DNA of 34,621 nucleotides. It comes from JBKECA01 sp047973435 (lineage in GTDB: Bacteria > Planctomycetota > Planctomycetia > Planctomycetales > Planctomycetaceae). Positions 24,710-32,556 of this stretch are shown piece after piece. The stretch's first letter is position 1, and each line of letters starts with the position of its first letter. The stretch is from contig JBKECA010000064.1 in NCBI GenBank assembly GCA_047973435.1, positions 1 through 34,621 on the forward strand. Direction: 5' to 3'. The notes beneath the pieces were generated by a model. The model ran no database searches. It was not told the origin of the DNA and saw only the letters and a list, made by a program, of their open reading frames with translations. The translations under genes and the position numbers were made by a program.

Positions 24710-25147
24710 GCGGCCAAGAAGATCAAGGGCCGCAAACGGCATCTGCTGGTGGACACGATCGGGATGGTGCTGGTGGTTGTGGTGCATACGGCGAACGTCC
24801 AGGATCGCGACGGAGCCAAACTGGACTTCGCCCAGGCCGGGCAGGAGTGCTCCCAGTTGAAGAAGGTCTGGGCCGATGGCGGCTACACGGGCCGGCTGGT
24901 CGACTGGGTGCGCGAGACGAAGGGCTGGACGCTGGAGATCATCAAGCGGAACGCCGATCTGACCGGCTTCCAGGTGCACCCACGCCGTTGGGTGGTGGAG
25001 CGAACCCTGTCGTGGATCAGCAATTGCCGCCGGCTCTCGAAGGACAACGAGTTCCATGCATCGACGAGCGAAGCGATGGTCCACCTCGCCATGACCCGCC
25101 TGATGTTCCGCCGCCTCACCACCCCCACCAAGCAGTCAACCGCTTGA
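24710..25147 (+). pseudogene. IS5-type transposase, N-terminally truncated remnant
   Basis: The recognisable part starts at about 24710 with 'AAKKIKGRKRHLLVDTIGM', a hallmark of IS5-family (IS1031/IS427-like) DDE transposases, and continues to the natural C-terminus at 25147, about 145 residues. It keeps the second catalytic Asp in 'WADGGYTG' and the catalytic Glu in 'HPRRWVVERTLSW', but the N-terminal half with the helix-turn-helix and the first Asp is missing: sequence upstream does not resemble the family in any frame. An open frame extends back to 24638, but that part is made of the 18-bp tandem repeat. The protein should be inactive. Terminal inverted repeats could not be identified. Confidence 0.82.
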
Positions 25148-25159
25148 CTATACCGCACG

Positions 25160-25232
25160 CGGTCAATGTTGATCCGTTTTGCCTCGCGGGGCTTTAACGT
25201 CCGAATCCTCTCACTCGCTGCCGCGGACGTTA
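25160..25232 (-). repeat. E2 element, copy b, 12 bases after the transposase remnant
   Basis: Read on the minus strand this segment shares 'CCGCGGCA', 'GAGTGAGA', 'CGGACGTT', 'CCCCGCGAGGCAAAACG' and terminal 'ATTGACCG' with the E2 copies at 1396-1468 and 31700-31772, about 70% by eye with one small gap. It is the most divergent of the three copies. The rest of the gap up to mobA (25233-25308) holds nothing recognisable. Confidence 0.6.
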
Positions 25233-25308
25233 TAAACCACACCACTTGCCGCGCAGGTTCTGAGACACCTCAGGGGCGACCAGTCGATGGCGCGGGCGCT
25301 CGACAACC

Positions 25309-25956
25309 TCATTCGAGGCCGACTCGCGCCTTGGCGCGGGCGTAGTCCTCGGGGGTGTTCGTGTTGAGCAACGAATCGAGATGCGGATCAGATTGTCGCA
25401 GTTCGGCGACATCGACGATGGCGGAGTGGGCCTCTGCGACGAGAAAGTAGGGACGCAGGCGATTGGCGCTGAGCAGCGATCGCACTTGAGCCGCCAGTCG
25501 CGTCCGGTACACCGCGGCCAGGGGATGATAGAAGTTCTCTTCGCGCGCGATGACGAGGTCATGATTCGTGAGTCGTTCGATCATGTCCCGAACAAACGCC
25601 GGCTGCAGCAGAGGGACATCGCAGCTGGAGACGTAGGCAGCTTCGACTTGTCCCTGCAGGGCCTCCAGTCCCACAGCCATTCCGGCCAGGGGACCGAGTC
25701 CTTCATGATCATCCCGGAGCACCTGGACGTCCGAAGACAGCGGCGGGACATCCTGTTCGGGGGCGGCGACCACCACGACCGGCGCCACCACTTCGGACAG
25801 GATGCGCACGACGCGGGGTAACAGCAGTTCGTCGCCGAATGGCAAAGACAGTTTGGGCCGTCCCATTCGCGAACTGCGCCCTCCGCACAAGACAATTCCC
25901 CCGACAGACACGGGAGCATGCACGTCCGACAATTGCCCCTGGACGATCGTCAGCAC
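25309..25956 (-). CDS. mobA: Molybdenum cofactor guanylyltransferase-like protein (MobA-like)
   Basis: A 215-residue cytoplasmic nucleotidyltransferase. The N-terminal 'LCGGRSSRMGRPKLSLPFG' (from residue 23) is the MobA signature for GTP and Mg binding, followed by 'VLRDDHEGLGPLAGMAVGLE' and 'YVSSCDVPLLQP', which carry the guanine- and metal-contacting residues. The C-terminal 'LNTNTPEDYARA' closes the domain. MobA converts Mo-molybdopterin to the guanine dinucleotide cofactor; related enzymes act on CTP, but the sequence fits MobA best. It probably starts at a GTG (25956) preceded by 'GCGAGGAAACCT'. It lies 40 bases after ubiA and is probably the last gene of that operon. Confidence 0.85.
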   Translation of the reverse strand: MLTIVQGQLSDVHAPVSVGGIVLCGGRSSRMGRPKLSLPFGDELLLPRVVRILSEVVAPVVVVAAPEQDVPPLSSDVQVLRDDHEGLGPLAGMAVGLEALQGQVEAAYVSSCDVPLLQPAFVRDMIERLTNHDLVIAREENFYHPLAAVYRTRLAAQVRSLLSANRLRPYFLVAEAHSAIVDVAELRQSDPHLDSLLNTNTPEDYARAKARVGLE

Positions 25957-25996
25957 AGGTTTCCTCGCGAGTTCAGGTCCATCGTCCCACGTTGCG

Positions 25997-26998
25997 TCAG
26001 GTAATCCGGATCGCCCGCCCCACGATGAACGGGGGCACCAGCAGGGCCACGGCGATGGTTGTCGCCAGGGCGATATCCCCGGACTTGGCGTAGATCAGCG
26101 CGGCATCCAGCGTAATGACCGAGAGTAGCAGCGTTCGGATCGTGTTTTGGACGCGTTGCGGATCTGGACGGGAAATGGCCGCGAGCAGGCTCTTGTTGAT
26201 CGACAGGGCAATGGCCGCCAGCAGGAGCAGCGGCAGGGTTTTCGCTGGTCCCGGCTGCCCCTGCCACACCCAGCCAAGAAGAATGGCCAATCCGGCATTG
26301 ATGACCGCCAGGCCCCACAGCAACGGGCCGCGCCGACTTTCCGTCGCTTCGGATCGTGCAAACCAGGTGACGCCGGCGATGTACACAGCCAGTCCCGCGG
26401 CGATCCAGCGCTGCGGATGATAAAACGGTTTGCCGAATAGAAACCCACTGGCGGACGCACCCAGGATCACATTGAGGAACCGGCACAGTCCCATCGTCAC
26501 GGGACCGATCGACGTCGACTTGAGCAGTCCGTCGTAAAGGAACAGAGCAGCCACAATCAGCACGGCGACAAACAGCGGATTCCAGCCGCAGAGGATCGGG
26601 TCGACCCAGCGCAGCGCCGCTGCACCGCCAAGTCCGGTGGCCACCAGTCCCCCCCCCAGCATTGCAGCCGAGCGCACTGCGACTCGTCCCGAAGGAATCG
26701 GTCGTTGCGGGCGTTCCACTGCATCGACCTGTCGATCGAAGAGATCATTGAAGACCATGCCCGCCAGGTACAGGCACGCGGAGGTGACCAGCAGCAAGAT
26801 TAGCGGCGCGGGAGCGTCGCCAATTTCGGCATGCGTGAGCATGAAGCCAAGGAAGATGTCGGCCAGCGCAGTAAAGACCGCTGGCAGCCGCATCAGCTGA
26901 GCATAGGACTTCCAACTGCCGCGCTGCGCCGTTGGAGTGTCACTCGCGGTCGCGATTTCCGGCGTCGGCTCACCGTCCTGGGATTCTGAACCGGTCAC
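25997..26998 (-). CDS. UbiA-family prenyltransferase
   Basis: A 333-residue integral membrane protein with eight or nine transmembrane helices. The first aspartate motif of the UbiA superfamily is 'NDLFDRQVDAVERPQRPIP' (Asn84, Asp85, Asp88, Asp92), and the second region is represented by 'LFLYDGLLKSTSIGPVTMGL'. Family members attach an isoprenoid chain to an aromatic or other acceptor in quinone, haem or lipid synthesis; the acceptor here cannot be told. The GTG start at 26998 overlaps the stop of the upstream propeller gene in GTGA (26995-26998); an open frame continuing upstream is a shadow of that gene. A hydrophilic stretch of about 30 residues precedes the first helix. Confidence 0.87.
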   Translation of the reverse strand: MTGSESQDGEPTPEIATASDTPTAQRGSWKSYAQLMRLPAVFTALADIFLGFMLTHAEIGDAPAPLILLLVTSACLYLAGMVFNDLFDRQVDAVERPQRPIPSGRVAVRSAAMLGGGLVATGLGGAAALRWVDPILCGWNPLFVAVLIVAALFLYDGLLKSTSIGPVTMGLCRFLNVILGASASGFLFGKPFYHPQRWIAAGLAVYIAGVTWFARSEATESRRGPLLWGLAVINAGLAILLGWVWQGQPGPAKTLPLLLLAAIALSINKSLLAAISRPDPQRVQNTIRTLLLSVITLDAALIYAKSGDIALATTIAVALLVPPFIVGRAIRIT

Positions 26999-28245
26999 TC
27001 GGGGGGCTCCTCGATGCGGTACAATGTTGTTTCCGTGCGAATGTAGAGTGCCCCGTCCACGGCGATCGGCGAGGCGTAGATACCACTGTCGAGCTTGTTG
27101 GTCGACACGACCTTCGCTTCCTCGCCGGGCTGAACGACCTTCGTCACGCCTTCCCGATTGCAGAAATAGAGATGGCCGCCGGCGTACAGAGGCGACGCCG
27201 AAAAATTCCCCCCCAACCGGAGGATGAACACACGTTCGCCGGTCTTGGCGTCGACGCAGCTCAGAACTCCCTTTGTGCTCACGAAGTAAATGCGTCTGTC
27301 CGCGAGTATCGGCGATGCAACATCCGGGATCTGGGCCTTGTACTCCCACTCGACGTGCGATTTCGTTACGTCACCCTGGCCCCCCAGACGCACTGCCACC
27401 AGCGACGGGGAGAAGAACCCTGTGCAGACGTAAGCGTGATTTCCGTCAGCCACGGGGCAAGGGACATTCGAGAATCCGGTGTAGCGAATGTGCCATAACT
27501 CGTCGCCCGTGGCGGCGTCGTAAGCGTGACACTGGTCGGCAGCGGGACTGATGAGGAGCGTGCGCCCCTCGTACTCGTACAACAGTGGCGAAGCAAACGC
27601 CCGATGAGTGATGGGGTTCTCCCGAAACGGCGCGCTGCGGTCCCGCTTCCAGCGGATGCGGCCTGTCTGGACGTCGAGGGCTGCGACGTATTGATGATCG
27701 GCCCCATCGCGATGCACGATAAACGTGTCACCAAAAAGGACCGGCGAACTGCCCGGCCCCCCTTGATGCTCGATCTGGAGATGCTCGTTTTTCCACACGA
27801 TCGAGCCGGACGACGTATCGAGGCAGGCCGCGCCGTAGGTTCCAAAATCCAGATACAGCCTCCCTTCGGCAATGACCGGTGTGGGAGAGGCGAAGGTATT
27901 GTCGGCGTGAGGTTCGTCGATTTTGGTCGGTTCGAAGACCGTCACCTTATGAAGGATTGTGCCGGTCTTGCGATCGAGGCCGATGGCTCCGAGCGCTTTG
28001 CCATCGACCGAGGCGGTTGAGACCCAGACCTGATCGCCCCAGATGACGGGGGAGGAATGCCCGCGGCCTTCGATTGGAGTTTTCCAAGCGATGTTTTTGC
28101 GTTCCGACCATGTGGTTGGCACGGGAGTATCGGCGGCCACGCCCTGTCCGGTCGGGCCGCGAAACTGAGGCCAGTTCGCTGCCGAGAGCACCAGCGAGGA
28201 CTGCAGTCCACTCCACAAGGCCACGACGAAGCAGAGACTCCGCAT
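26995..28245 (-). CDS. Exported PQQ-type beta-propeller protein (BamB-like fold)
   Basis: A 416-residue protein with a signal peptide in the first about 22 residues ('MRSLCFVVALWSGLQSSLVL') and mature start 'ANWPQFRGPTGQGVA', a common opening of planctomycete outer-membrane or periplasmic PQQ-propeller proteins. Propeller blades repeat the pattern 'hGxhxxLDxxTGxxxW', e.g. 'GAACLDTSSGSIVWK', 'YVAALDVQTGRIRWK', 'CHAYDAATGDELW' and 'LSCVDAKTGERVF'. No catalytic quinoprotein residues are evident, so a binding or scaffolding role is more likely. I chose the ATG at 28245 because of the signal peptide and an AAGG upstream; an ATG at 28284 is an alternative. Coupled to the ubiA-like gene by a 4-base overlap. 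Confidence 0.85.
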   Translation of the reverse strand: MRSLCFVVALWSGLQSSLVLSAANWPQFRGPTGQGVAADTPVPTTWSERKNIAWKTPIEGRGHSSPVIWGDQVWVSTASVDGKALGAIGLDRKTGTILHKVTVFEPTKIDEPHADNTFASPTPVIAEGRLYLDFGTYGAACLDTSSGSIVWKNEHLQIEHQGGPGSSPVLFGDTFIVHRDGADHQYVAALDVQTGRIRWKRDRSAPFRENPITHRAFASPLLYEYEGRTLLISPAADQCHAYDAATGDELWHIRYTGFSNVPCPVADGNHAYVCTGFFSPSLVAVRLGGQGDVTKSHVEWEYKAQIPDVASPILADRRIYFVSTKGVLSCVDAKTGERVFILRLGGNFSASPLYAGGHLYFCNREGVTKVVQPGEEAKVVSTNKLDSGIYASPIAVDGALYIRTETTLYRIEEPPE

Positions 28246-28340
28246 GACGGGAGAGACCTTGCAACGTGGTAAGGGGGTCGGCATGGAGCACATTGTTTGA
28301 GGTGGGATCAGCCGTTGCAACCCGAACGAGCCCGAAGTCG

Positions 28341-29111
28341 TCACAGAGGCCAGCCGAGTTCGCGATGCAGCAGCAAGGCGGCCGCCTGGCCGATGAAGGC
28401 CAGAATCACGCCGGCGAACAGGACGCCGGTGGCGGACTGGGTGTTGCGATACTTCAGTGTTCCCGTGGTCATCCAGGCCAGCACGAGCGGTCCAACAATT
28501 CCCGCCAGCCAGCGGAGCAATGACCAGACGAGTTGATTTGTCCCCAGTGCGTCACGAGTGGCCGTCGGAGCGAGAGCAACCGAAAGCAGTGCCACAACCA
28601 GTTGCGTGGCTGCGGCCGCCTGTGCCAATCGCGTTCCCTGCTGCAATGGCTGCAGCGGCATGCCGGTCGCAGTCAGATACCAGTGGCCAAGCAACATGGC
28701 CCCGGTCAGTCCGCCAACCAGCCACGCTCCACTGAAGCTCGACAGCATCCGCAGCCAGATCGGCGAGGGTTCGTGCATTAAGGCCACGGGAACAACCAGT
28801 AACGTGGACGTGGCCAGCAGGAACACGATCGCGGCTGCGACCGTCCCTCCCCGACGCCGTTCGAGTGTCCACAGGACCGAGCCGACGAAACTGACGATCG
28901 CTCCCGTGATGGCCCCCGCACGCAGCCAGGTCAATCCGACTCCTTCGCCCACTCCGTCCCATTGCGGCGCGGTCAGAGCAACCAGCACATTGAAGGCGAG
29001 CGTCACCAGCATCTGAATGCGGAAGAAGCCGGAAGTAATCTGTCGCCGGGGCAACAGACACCAGGTCAGACTCAGACCGACGATTAAGCGCAATGCGAAT
29101 TGGGGGATCAT
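28341..29111 (-). CDS. Polytopic membrane protein of unknown function
   Basis: A 256-residue protein with about eight hydrophobic segments and no domain I recognise. Notable features are 'LLPRRQITSGFFRIQ' after the first helix, a His-containing loop 'LMHEPSPIW', and 'LLGHWYLTATGMPLQPL' in the middle, where His, Trp and Tyr sit at a helix end and could bind a cofactor. It starts 176 bases from the divergent M24 peptidase gene and ends 95 bases before the propeller gene, so it is probably the first gene of a membrane-protein/propeller/UbiA/MobA operon. Function is not inferred beyond this context. Confidence 0.7.
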   Translation of the reverse strand: MIPQFALRLIVGLSLTWCLLPRRQITSGFFRIQMLVTLAFNVLVALTAPQWDGVGEGVGLTWLRAGAITGAIVSFVGSVLWTLERRRGGTVAAAIVFLLATSTLLVVPVALMHEPSPIWLRMLSSFSGAWLVGGLTGAMLLGHWYLTATGMPLQPLQQGTRLAQAAAATQLVVALLSVALAPTATRDALGTNQLVWSLLRWLAGIVGPLVLAWMTTGTLKYRNTQSATGVLFAGVILAFIGQAAALLLHRELGWPL

Positions 29112-29287
29112 TCCGAATCGAAGTCGGGAACGGGCGTGCCTTCACAGCCGATTGGCGGCCGCCATCAAACTCTGCATTTCCGGCGGCGCGGGAGTTTGCG
29201 GGATTGTGGTCCCGGCTGACTCGGCTTACAACCACTCATGCAGCACACTTGACTTCCCAGGTGCATTCTCCGGCTTTCGAGAACCCG

Positions 29288-30478
29288 ATGTTCAATCTCT
29301 CCGCCATCCAGTCCGCGCTCCGGCGATTCGAGTTTGATGCGTGGCTACTGTACGACTTTCGGGGGATTAACCCGCTGGCGCGGCGTGTGCTGGACTTTCC
29401 CGATGGCAGCATGAACTCACGGCGGTTCTTCTACTGTATTCCGGCCGAGGGGGCCCCTCAGAAACTCGTGCACGCCATCGAAGCATCGGCACTCGATCAC
29501 CTGCCGGGAGACCGGACGACTTATTTGCGCTGGCACGAGTTGGAAGTCGGACTTCGCACGCTGGTGCACGGATGTCGGCGGATTGCGATGGAATACTCGC
29601 AACGCAACGGCAATCCTTACATCTCGAGAGTCGATGGCGGCACGATTGAACTGGTTGAAAGCTGCGGCTGCGAAATCGTCTCGTCCGGCGATCTGGTCCA
29701 GCTGTTCGAGGCGACATGGGATGACGAGCAATGGCGGCTGCATCAGCAGGCGGCGGTCGTCACCAATGCGGCTTATGACGTGGCCTGGAGGTACATCGCC
29801 GACGGAGTTCGCCGGGACGGCGGGGTCGAAGAACTGGCCGTGAGTGATGCCATCATGCGGCACTTTGCCGCCAATGGAATGACGACTTACCACCCGCCGA
29901 TTGTCGGCCGCGGCCCCAACAGTGGACTGCCGCACTACGAAACCGGTACCGGGGATGAGACGGTCATTCGCGAGGGGGACTTCGTGCTGGTGGACCTGTG
30001 GGCCAAGCTCGATCAGCCGCGATCGGTGTATAGCGATCTGACCCGCACCGGGTTTGTGGGGACGCAGGTTCCGGAGAAGTACACCCGCATTTTTGAGATT
30101 GTCGCCGCAGCACGAGATGCGGGGATAGGCTGCGTGCGGTACGCCTTCGCCGCCGGTCGGCCGCTGCAGGGATGGGAGGTGGACGACGCAACACGCAAGG
30201 TCATCGACGACGCGGGTTATGGGGAGGCGTTCCGTCACCGCACGGGGCACAGTATTGGCCAGGACGTTCACGGCAACGGAGCCCACATGGACAATCTGGA
30301 AACACGAGAAGAGCGGCTGGTCCTGCCGAGAACCTGCTTCTCGATCGAGCCGGGCATCTACCTGCCGGAGTTTGGCGTCCGCAGCGAAGTGGATGTTTAC
30401 ATCGATGCCGACGGCGGCGTGCACGTCACTGGCGGTGCGCTGCAGACGGAAATTGTTCCGATCCTGAAGGCGTACTGA
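29288..30478 (+). CDS. M24-family metallopeptidase (Xaa-Pro aminopeptidase-like)
   Basis: A 396-residue protein with an N-terminal creatinase-like domain (about residues 1-140) and a C-terminal pita-bread domain. The dinuclear metal ligands of family M24 are intact: Asp236 in 'VLVDLWAK', Asp250 in 'YSDLTRTG', His321 in 'HRTGHSIGQDVHG', Glu354 in 'SIEPGIYLP' and Glu367 in 'GVRSEVDVYI'. 'GRGPNSGLPHY' provides another typical active-site His. Family enzymes remove N-terminal residues before proline or cleave imidodipeptides. The ATG at 29288 was chosen since family-like sequence begins right there. It is cytoplasmic, with no signal peptide. The isomerase gene follows 161 bases downstream. Confidence 0.88.
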   Translation: MFNLSAIQSALRRFEFDAWLLYDFRGINPLARRVLDFPDGSMNSRRFFYCIPAEGAPQKLVHAIEASALDHLPGDRTTYLRWHELEVGLRTLVHGCRRIAMEYSQRNGNPYISRVDGGTIELVESCGCEIVSSGDLVQLFEATWDDEQWRLHQQAAVVTNAAYDVAWRYIADGVRRDGGVEELAVSDAIMRHFAANGMTTYHPPIVGRGPNSGLPHYETGTGDETVIREGDFVLVDLWAKLDQPRSVYSDLTRTGFVGTQVPEKYTRIFEIVAAARDAGIGCVRYAFAAGRPLQGWEVDDATRKVIDDAGYGEAFRHRTGHSIGQDVHGNGAHMDNLETREERLVLPRTCFSIEPGIYLPEFGVRSEVDVYIDADGGVHVTGGALQTEIVPILKAY

Positions 30479-30603
30479 AGTCCGAGACATCGACGGAGTG
30501 GGAACTCCTCGACAACGCTTTCGTGGAGTCGACTCGTCGTTCCGCCGGGCAGCCAGTTCCGTTACGTCACAACGCCGCCCCGCCCGCGACCTGGATTACC
30601 TCT

Positions 30604-30624
30604 TGTCCACTGTCTTCTGTCCAC
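30604..30624. repeat. Tandem heptanucleotide array upstream of the isomerase gene
   Basis: Three consecutive units TGTCCAC, TGTCTTC, TGTCCAC end 15 bases before the isomerase start codon; two weaker 7-base steps (AACACAC, AACCTGC) fill the rest. The period matches the arrays of the nuo operon although the word differs. Confidence 0.55.
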
Positions 30625-30639
30625 AACACACAACCTGCA

Positions 30640-31464
30640 ATGCAACTCGGTCTCATCAATTCGGCGTGGGCTCAGGCGGGGCGTGACACCGCCTGGGGCA
30701 TCCAGAAGACCAAAGAAATCGGTTTCGACTCGATCGACATCTTTACTGATCCACTCGACATCTCTGACAAAGAACGCAAGCTGATCCGCAAAGAGTGCCA
30801 ACGGGCCGGCTTGCCGATCGTCTCGGTCTGTTGTGTCGCGGTTGGCTTGATCGACTTCAACCCCAGCGTGCAGAAGTTTCACCTTAAGCGGGTCAAGAAA
30901 TACCTGGACCTCGTGGAGGAACTGCGCGCCCGCAACCTGTTACTGGTGCTGGGGGAGTACATCTGGAATCGTGAGGTGATCCGGCCTGAGGATCAATGGC
31001 AATGGGGCGTGGAGAATTGTCAACGCCTGGCGGAGTATGCCGAGAAACGTGGGGTCGAGATCGTGCTGGAGTTGGAGCCGTTCCCGCTCTCGTTGCTAAA
31101 CAGCGTCGACAGCATGTGCCGGTTCCTGGAGGCGGTCGATCATCCGGCCTGCCGGGCGAACATCGACGTCTCGCACTTGCACCTGGCCAAGGTCGCTCCA
31201 GAGGAGTTGCGTCGCCTGCGGGGGAGGGGAGGTCATGTCCATATTTCTGATTGCAATGGACAGGTCCATGGCGACCTGCCTCCCGGCCAGGGTGTCGTGG
31301 ACTTTGCCCCGTACCTCAAGGAGATTAAGGACCTTGCTATTGAGGGAGCCATCTCGATCGAATTGGAGTACTCGCCGGAACCGGACCAGATTGAGGACTG
31401 GGTTCGAGCGGCCTATACCGCGACCGATCGACTGATGCGGGCAGCGGGACTGCGGGGATCATAG
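30640..31464 (+). CDS. Sugar phosphate isomerase/epimerase-like TIM-barrel protein
   Basis: A 274-residue protein of the AP-endonuclease-2 / xylose-isomerase-like barrel family. Putative metal ligands lie at the C-terminal ends of the strands: Glu144/Glu146 in 'VLELEPFPL', Asp176 and His179 in 'ANIDVSHLHLAK', His201 and Asp204 in 'GHVHISDCNG', and Glu241/Glu243 in 'SIELEYSPEP'. Family members isomerise or epimerise sugars, sugar phosphates or inosose; the substrate is not predictable. No signal peptide is seen. The ATG at 30640 follows directly on the family N-terminus; an open frame from 30172 is only read-through of the upstream gene in another frame. A heptamer array occupies its leader. 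Confidence 0.85.
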   Translation: MQLGLINSAWAQAGRDTAWGIQKTKEIGFDSIDIFTDPLDISDKERKLIRKECQRAGLPIVSVCCVAVGLIDFNPSVQKFHLKRVKKYLDLVEELRARNLLLVLGEYIWNREVIRPEDQWQWGVENCQRLAEYAEKRGVEIVLELEPFPLSLLNSVDSMCRFLEAVDHPACRANIDVSHLHLAKVAPEELRRLRGRGGHVHISDCNGQVHGDLPPGQGVVDFAPYLKEIKDLAIEGAISIELEYSPEPDQIEDWVRAAYTATDRLMRAAGLRGS

Positions 31465-31509
31465 CCGGCCGGATCAGACCAGGTTTTCTGAGAATCCCAG
31501 GGCTTGACG

Positions 31510-31530
31510 GCCCAAGCTTGTCCCTTGGGC
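31510..31530 (+). repeat. Hairpin downstream of the isomerase gene
   Basis: GCCCAAG-CTTGTCC-CTTGGGC is a perfect 7-bp stem 46 bases after the isomerase stop. It is followed by GGGTTGAG, not a T-run, so it is a weaker terminator candidate than 31607-31634. Confidence 0.4.
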
Positions 31531-31606
31531 GGGTTGAGCGACGCAGAGTAGGGTAGCGCGTCGTCGCCCGGCTCAGCCGGTCGTGCTCACGCGGATCGGT
31601 CAATGT

Positions 31607-31634
31607 GCATCGCCGCGGGGCGATGCCATTTTTT
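31607..31634 (+). terminator. Rho-independent terminator candidate
   Basis: GCATCGCC-GCGG-GGCGATGC forms a perfect 8-bp GC-rich stem with a 4-base loop (31607-31626), followed by CATTTTTTG, a run of six T. It lies 143 bases after the isomerase stop and would end transcription of the M24/isomerase unit. Its right arm coincides with the left limit of E1 copy B, so the T-run may come from the repeat. Confidence 0.65.
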
Positions 31635-31697
31635 GAGATTCTGTATTCGGATTTTTCGCGTCTCGTCCGACGGTCCAATGTTTGCGCATGGTCATTT
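31621..31697 (+). repeat. E1 element, copy B (partial)
   Basis: From 'CGATGCC' to 'GCGCATGGTCATTTC' this matches the right part of copy A and the reverse complement of the left part of the complete copy at 32557-32779, with a deletion of about 10 bases near its left end. Shared words include 'GTATTCGGATTTTTCG', 'GGTCCAA' and 'GGTCATTT'. It is directly followed by E2 copy c. Confidence 0.65.
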
Positions 31698-31699
31698 CG

Positions 31700-31772
31700 C
31701 GGTCAAAGATGGTACGTTCTGCCTCGCGGGCATTAAACGTCTGAGTCAGCTCAGCCGATGCCGCGGGCAGTA
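31700..31772 (-). repeat. E2 element, copy c
   Basis: The reverse complement matches 1396-1468 at 58 of 73 positions with no gaps. It begins two bases after E1 copy B. It lies in the gap before the Cys/His-rich gene, whose open frame, if read from an ATG at 31758, would start inside this repeat. The remaining parts of the 440-base gap (31531-31606 and 31773-31904) hold no gene. Confidence 0.7.
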
Positions 31773-31904
31773 GAGTCCTCACGGTCGACGCCGTGGGCAC
31801 GATACGAGGCCATCCGAGAAGCTGGTCGACGAGACGAGACGGAATCACCGACGAAACCTATTGACATTCCAGGAGATCTGGCAGAGTATCCGGACTCGAA
31901 ACGC

Positions 31905-32396
31905 ATGTTCCAGACCTGCACATCTCTGATCACCGCCAGCGTTTTGCTGCTGCATGCGCTGCTGGGTTGCTGTTGGCACATGCCTTGTGACGGTGCGCAT
32001 GTCCGCTGCTGTGCGGAGCCGGTCGCCGCTGACGACGATGCTCTTGAGCATCATCATGAGTCGTCCGGCTGTCGTCATGACCATCCGGCGGATCTGGGAA
32101 GTCGATCGGTTGCAATGCCTGCCTGCACTGGCGATTCGCCGTCGGAACAGGAGCTTCCCAACTCGTGCCAGCATGGGGAATGCTCTTATCTGGCGGCAGA
32201 GACTCCAAGCCTCGATTGTGGGGATATGCGAGCCTCGCCACTTGAAAGTGGGGCGCTGTCGCTGCAAATCGCTGGTTTGCTGACGGTCGCCACACAGCTG
32301 GCCGATTGTCGGACCGCGAAAGAACTCGGCGGGCCGCTGATGCCCGACCTTGATGCTGCGCGCTCGCGCGCCAGGCTGCAACTCTGGCTGGTCTAA
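31905..32396 (+). CDS. Cys/His-rich exported protein linked to a metal-efflux locus
   Basis: A 163-residue protein. Residues 1-21 form a signal peptide ('MFQTCTSLITASVLLLHALL') and the adjacent 'GCC' could be a lipobox-like or metal site. The mature part has eleven or so Cys and a His cluster, 'ALEHHHESSGCRHDHP' (about residues 46-61), plus 'CDGAHVRCC' and 'CQHGECSY', all plausible metal ligands. The domain is unknown to me. The ATG at 31905 is preferred over 31758 because it starts the signal peptide directly, whereas the longer form begins inside a repeat. It precedes an RND-type adaptor and pump, so a role in periplasmic metal sensing or binding (copper, silver, zinc, cobalt) is inferred from position and composition. 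Confidence 0.65.
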   Translation: MFQTCTSLITASVLLLHALLGCCWHMPCDGAHVRCCAEPVAADDDALEHHHESSGCRHDHPADLGSRSVAMPACTGDSPSEQELPNSCQHGECSYLAAETPSLDCGDMRASPLESGALSLQIAGLLTVATQLADCRTAKELGGPLMPDLDAARSRARLQLWLV

Positions 32397-32433
32397 ACAA
32401 CCGAGCGCGATTCTTCGGCGCACCGCCAGACGC

Positions 32434-32496
32434 GAAATCCGAAAGTGGATTTTTCGCGTTCCAATTGACTGCCCTAAACATGCGCGCGGTCGTTTA
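32434..32496 (+). repeat. E1 element, copy C (partial)
   Basis: The sequence from 'GAAATCCGAAAG' to 'GCGCGCGGTCGTTTA' aligns with the end of copy A and, inverted, with the left end of the complete copy D. Shared words are 'GGATTTTTCG', 'GTTCCAATTGACTG' (A has GTTCCAGTTGACTG) and the terminal 'CGGTC.TTTA'. It lies 60 bases from copy D in opposite orientation. The intervening bases include a small palindrome, ATGCCG-ACGGCAT. Confidence 0.6.
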
Positions 32497-32556
32497 GTCG
32501 ACCGCTCCAAATCCGCTGCGGCGTGGTGGTTGCCGATGCCGACGGCATGGGCTGAC

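Noticed and set aside
26999..27349. N-terminal extension of the UbiA open frame upstream of the GTG at 26998.
   Set aside because: It runs inside the propeller gene in another frame and has an Arg/Gly-rich shadow composition; the GTGA overlap gives a natural start.
31861..31889. Possible promoter TTGACA-17-GAGTAT just before the Cys/His-rich gene.
   Set aside because: The -35 hexamer is perfect but the -10 matches only three of six, and the start site would leave almost no leader before the ATG at 31905; sigma preferences in planctomycetes are not well enough known to support it.
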